From Micropterus salmoides (taxonomy: Eukaryota; Chordata; Actinopteri; Centrarchiformes; Centrarchidae), in contig NW_024040707.1 of the NCBI RefSeq assembly GCF_014851395.1, positions 17,292,457-17,356,456 of the forward strand: a stretch of DNA of 64,000 bases, read 5' to 3'. The notes under the pieces were generated by a model. It was given only the letters and a program-made list of their open reading frames with translations. It was not told the origin of the DNA and ran no database searches. A program made the position numbers and the translations under genes. Shown here in pieces: positions 59,496-64,000 of the stretch. Each line of letters starts with the position of its first letter. The stretch's first letter is position 1.

Positions 59496-61347
59496 TACAC
59501 ACACGTAGAAACATAATGTGAGGTGAGGTTATGATTTACATCTGGTCTGAGATCTCTGTTCACAAGGATATGAAACACTGCAAACCCACCCTGACAAATT
59601 CAGTGACATCATCTGATAGTGAAATTTACAGATACAAAACAAAAAGAATTGTACTTTACGGGTGTGGGATTGACACGTTATTACCAAATAATAATAAAAT
59701 AGCTTGTTCCTCTGTAGTCCCAGTCACACTCTGGAGTAGAGATTTCATGATGTGTTTGTGTCTCAAGGAAAGGCAAAAATGGAATTCTGAGGCCATGAGC
59801 CAACTTACACTGTATTATACTGAACTGCATAATGACCCCAGGATTCAGTGCATTACTGAAAGCTTAAATCTTTACTTTGCTCGGCTTGAAGCAGAAGAAT
59901 GTGAAGTTGAATGTAGTTGCAGGGAGGTTAAGCAACATTTAATGTACTTCCGAATTCTTAGTCAGATTGTTCATCCTATTGCAGAGCAATGCAATAATTA
60001 GATTTAATTGAGTCAAATCAGTTATGAATATTATTATTTTCTAATTTTGATGGTAAGATTTGCACAAGTCAAAGTGGTACACGAGAGTTTGGCACTGACA
60101 CTGGAAATGTCCTTAAAGGCAGTAGTTTTAAAAGCCTTTTTACACTCAACACTAGTGCATTCTGTGATTAACAGTGAGCATACAATTGAAATATACTTAA
60201 TAGATGAGTCTGTTCATTGAAAAATGGGCAGACCCCCCTTTGGGGAGCCCTCACGTGGGGCTGCTAGTTTATGGCAAATATCATAATCATGATTTTTTTT
60301 TAACATTATTACTCAACAGCACAATAATTGTTATATCTTGATCATCTTGTTCTCACCCAGCACTGCCCTCACATAGAGAGTACATTTTGAAACCCTGGTT
60401 GTGCCATTCACTTTTAGAATAACAGAAGTCAGCAAATCTTTAGTAATGAAGGTATGAAATCAGCTTGCAGTTTAAAATTGTCATGCTCGCCATCCCTTTA
60501 ATGCCCCTGGACAGTCTAGTGAATAGCATTTTGATAACCCCCGGCCACGTCGACTCTTAGACAGTGCGTAATCCTCTTTGGCCAATCTAATCAGAGAGGC
60601 ATATGCCGAGTTGGCATTGAACAGTGATGAGTGGTTTAGTAGCTTTGGGAAGATGATCAAACATAAGCGTGAACTAGATTATGGCCTCGCTCATCACCAG
60701 GAGTGAGGCAGTAATCACTATATAGGGTTTAATGTCTGTTTGTTTGCCCTTTACTTTGACCTGTCAAGAGTTCTGTAATCCAGTGCCGGGATAACGTGAT
60801 GGCCCAGTTTCTCATGTTTGGGTTAGGTGCCGAGTTTGATGGGGAAGACGTCACGTGAGTGTGGGAAAGAGTGTGTCACAGGAATGCACGTAATCCATAC
60901 ATTAAAAAAATTTAATCTGCCCTAAAAACAGCAATGCCTGTGTCCTCCTCCTTCTCTCTCCTCCCAGGGACATGTCCCTGCAATGTATTAGAGAGAGCGA
61001 GAGATAAAGGTAGAAAGAAAGGAGGAGAGAAAGGAGGGAGAAGGGTGAATTGAGGAATGGGTAAATGAGTGCACACACTCTCGATCCTTTTTGACCCCTG
61101 GGGTGACTCCCAACAACCGAGAGAGTCAAATTATGGAGTCAGTCATGTGTGTAACCTCCCTGTGTGTCTGTGGGACCACACACACCCACGCACACAGAGT
61201 AGCAAAGGCATCTATCTGTCAAATGAATAACCCATGGAGGATCAAGCACACACACTTAATTATGAGCACATACTAGGGGTGAAGATTCCTGATGTTAACT
61301 GATCCATCCATTCATGTTGTCCTCATTATATATCTTCATACTTTCAA

Positions 61348-61891
61348 TATACACTCACCGGCCACTTTAATAGGGAGTACCTTGCTAGTACCGGGTTGGA
61401 CCCCCTTTAGTTTTCAGAACTGCCTACATTTTTTGTGGCATACTTTCAACAAGGTGTTGGAAACATTCCTCAGAGACTTTGGTTTATGTTGACATGATAG
61501 CATCCCCCAGTTGCTGCAGATCTGTCCGCTGCACATCCATGATGCGAATCTCCCGTTCCACCTCATCCCAAAGGTGTCTCTATTGGATTGAGATCTGGTG
61601 ACAGTGGAGGCTGTTGGAGTACAGGGAACTAACTCATTGTCATGTTCAAGAGACCAGTTTGAGATGATTTGAGCTTTGTAACATGGTGCATTATCTTGCT
61701 GGAAGTAGTCATCAGAAGATGGGTACTGTGGTCATAAAGGGATGGACATGGTCAGCAACAATACTCAGGTCATGTTTATGCTCAGTTGGTACTAATGCAT
61801 TGAGTTGCTGCAATGTGATTGGCTGATTAGCTTTTTTGTGTTAACAAGCAATTGAACAGGTGTACCTATTAAAGTGGCCGGTGAGTGTATA
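61348..61891. mobile_element. 544-bp DNA transposon with perfect 27-bp terminal inverted repeats
   Basis: The left end TATACACTCACCGGCCACTT(TAATAGG) and the right end are exact reverse complements over 27 bases, including TA dinucleotides at the tips, as expected for a TA-target Tc1/mariner-type element. The interior has transposase-like remnants in the minus orientation but many stops, so it is non-autonomous. Both ends are intact, indicating fairly recent movement. Confidence 0.85.
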
Positions 61892-63288
61892 ATCACGTAC
61901 TACTGTATATCTTACTTAAGCACCTGCAGTTTGTTTTGTTTTTTTACCGACAGAAGCACAATTACAAGTGAACACGCTCACACATGTTGATGATATCCAT
62001 CAGTGTGTATGCACACTACATTGTAACTAGGCAACCAGCCTCTGCAGCACAGCATTGTGGGATACCCCTGGGAAGTGTGCTGAGCATGTCAACACTGAGG
62101 TGTCTGTTAGGGTGCGTCTACAAAGAGTGATACCCTTAAAAACACACAAATTCCCTCTTTTCACATGCTGTAATATTTGTCCGGACGGCTGTTGGTGTTT
62201 TTTCAGCTCTCAGCTGTGTGTCATTCTCAATGAGTGTGTGACATTCATCCTGGGAGAGAATGGTGTTTTTGTCAGATTAACATTTGTGCCTCTGGAATCA
62301 GGAGTGACACACGCCTGCTATCACCACGGACAGCCTTTAAGTGGTTGAATTCCCCAAATGCTTAAGCCATCGACTCATGCTCTGCATCATCAGCACTGAG
62401 TGAGGCCACCAAAGAGGTGTCCGTGTGGAAAAACTCCTTCCTTCATTCACACATACATTTGTGACTCAGACTAGGAGACCACACATTGTATGTATCAGAT
62501 TGTCGTCTCAGTATTTTATGTGTAAACAGGACATTAATAGCCTCGTCATTGTGTTGGTGCGGTACCAGTGTTTGTGTGACTGTGAGTGTTCCCTTGTGTA
62601 TGTGTGTGTCACGGTCTGGTATTCATCCCTGTGTCCTGTGGACCCTATGCGCTAGCACGTTAGCGGACATAAGCAAACGTAGGAGGAGTGGCGAGGCGGT
62701 GAGGCAGGATATCCCCTCTCTGTCTTACAGGCTTCCTCTGCTCCTCTGCACACATACAGAGATCCTTCCTCACCCAGTCCTCCTCTTCCTCCTTCTCTCA
62801 CTTTCCTCATTGCCTTGTTTTCTGCCTTATAATTTCACATTCATACGTTCTTTCTCCTTTTACTCACCAGTGGCATCCAGTAGGCTTCTTTCGTGGCGTC
62901 TGCTCCATCCTGTTCTGACTCGCTCTCTTTTCCTTCATCTTCTATTCTCAGTCACCCCGGCTCTCGTCATTTTCTCCTCACTTCTCTGCCACGTTCATGC
63001 TTGTCTCATCTTTAGAACAACTTGTTTTTTTTCTTCTACTCAGAAACAAAAAAGGCAAAACAAGAGAAGCCAAGAGGGAGTGGGTGACAACAGGGAGTGG
63101 GTGAAAGTAAGACCGCATGCCATCTGCTTAGTCGAGTGGGAACCGTTCCTCATAAAGTATAAGGCGTTCTAATACAAATGGTTACATCCAAAGCAGGAGT
63201 GCTTTCCTCTTCTCTCGCAGTACTTTTCCTTTCAAAGCTAGAGACCTTGTGTAACCTTGTAAACATGCATATAATGCACCACACAGTA

Positions 63289-63290
<2 letters not shown>

Positions 63291-63383
<93 letters not shown>
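63291..63383. repeat. Long (GT)n microsatellite
   Basis: About 46 uninterrupted GT units, the longest in the window. Confidence 0.97.
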
Positions 63384-63385
<2 letters not shown>

Positions 63386-63707
63386 TACTGGCTACTTCAC
63401 GACTGCTCTGTAAAAATATAGTGGCGAATCTGTTCCTAACTGTTTAGAGATGCTAGGGCAAATACACTCATGCAAAGTACAGAGAGGCTGACTCTCTGCC
63501 TGCCTGTCTTTCTGTCTGTCTATCTTCTATTTCACTCTGTGTTTTCAATCTAGGCATTCATCCTATATCTCTGTCTACCTGTCTGTCTTACCTTTTACTT
63601 ACCTTTGCTTAAAAGTGTCCTTACGTGTGTTCCCTTAAATGTTCCCCCGTCATCGTAGCAATTTTCCCATGGCTCCAGCCTCTGTGGTCAGCCCACAAAT
63701 GTGTTCT

Positions 63708-63738
<31 letters not shown>

Positions 63739-63888
63739 TTTTGTAACATACTGAATGTGTGAGTCTGCCATGCGATGAATGTGTAGGCTAATACTGAGTG
63801 CTGGCACTCATCACACTCTGAAACTGCCAGCTACTCTGATGTTAGGCCAGATTGCTCAGGTCAGTCAGGCACCCTGCACAGACATCAT

Positions 63889-63922
<34 letters not shown>

Positions 63923-64000
63923 ACTAAGCAGAAAGAGAGTGAGAATATGTTTACATCAGCCATATATTAAAGTGATTAGACTGTGGAGCCAGAGAGACGA

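Larger units (their letters stand above)
55948..64000. other. Probable long nav1 intron running off the window
   Basis: Over 8 kb with no exon that I can support. It holds a TTAGCATGC-family copy, a Tc1-like fragment, a 544-bp inverted-repeat transposon and several GT/CT microsatellites. Confidence 0.5.

Noticed and set aside
59531..60001. Plus-strand open frame of 156 codons
   Set aside because: AT-rich intron sequence with no recognisable domain and no splice or promoter context.
62486..63172. Plus-strand open frame of 228 codons
   Set aside because: Low-complexity Leu/Ser/Cys-rich translation of pyrimidine-rich intron sequence; no recognisable domain or family similarity.
1..64000. CRISPR arrays, bacterial-type operons or viral genomes
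   Set aside because: No regularly spaced repeats of that kind; gene structure is eukaryotic and spliced throughout.

Overview
The window is vertebrate nuclear DNA, most likely from a ray-finned (teleost) fish. Evidence: short exons with GT/AG junctions, AT-rich introns, many (GT)n microsatellites, and fish-type interspersed repeats (Tc1/mariner ends, a short repeat with a (GGAT)n tail, MITEs, hAT-like ends).

Reading the minus strand from the left, the genes are tnnt2 (cardiac troponin T, 3' end off the window), lad1 (ladinin 1), tnni1 (slow troponin I), phlda3 (PH-domain, p53-type target) and csrp1 (two-LIM protein). They are followed by a plus-strand gene that fits nav1 (neuron navigator 1), whose 3' part runs off the right edge. 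From established knowledge this matches order and orientation in human 1q32.1 (TNNT2-LAD1-TNNI1-PHLDA3-CSRP1-NAV1), so it is a conserved muscle/cytoskeleton block. Exon boundaries for the first five genes were worked out by hand. They give uninterrupted frames with matching splice phases; only the last short exon of tnnt2 is missing.

Layout: 1-560 repeats (SINE-like piece and a LINE reverse-transcriptase fossil); 1370-9260 tnnt2 and its promoter; 9345-16230 lad1; 16.6-19.2 kb intergenic; 19225-23960 tnni1; 24-26.6 kb intergenic; 26.6-29.06 kb phlda3, with a candidate 3'UTR exon and an upstream p53-like site; 30341-32122 a large foldback (palindromic) element; 32.16-38.9 kb csrp1; 40171-41297 a hAT-like element; about 42.0-44.7 kb a decayed HECT-domain E3-ligase-like copy; 50.2-64 kb 5' exons and introns of nav1.

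Functionally, tnnt2 and tnni1 encode two subunits of the thin-filament Ca2+ switch. lad1, csrp1 and nav1 are actin, adhesion or microtubule associated, and phlda3 is a phosphoinositide-binding brake on Akt. The most notable items are the foldback element with outward-facing tRNA-like modules, the HECT-like pseudogene, a near-perfect p53 element upstream of phlda3, CArG boxes at tnnt2 and csrp1, an altered zinc-ligand spacing in csrp1 LIM2, and a caldesmon-like tail on lad1.
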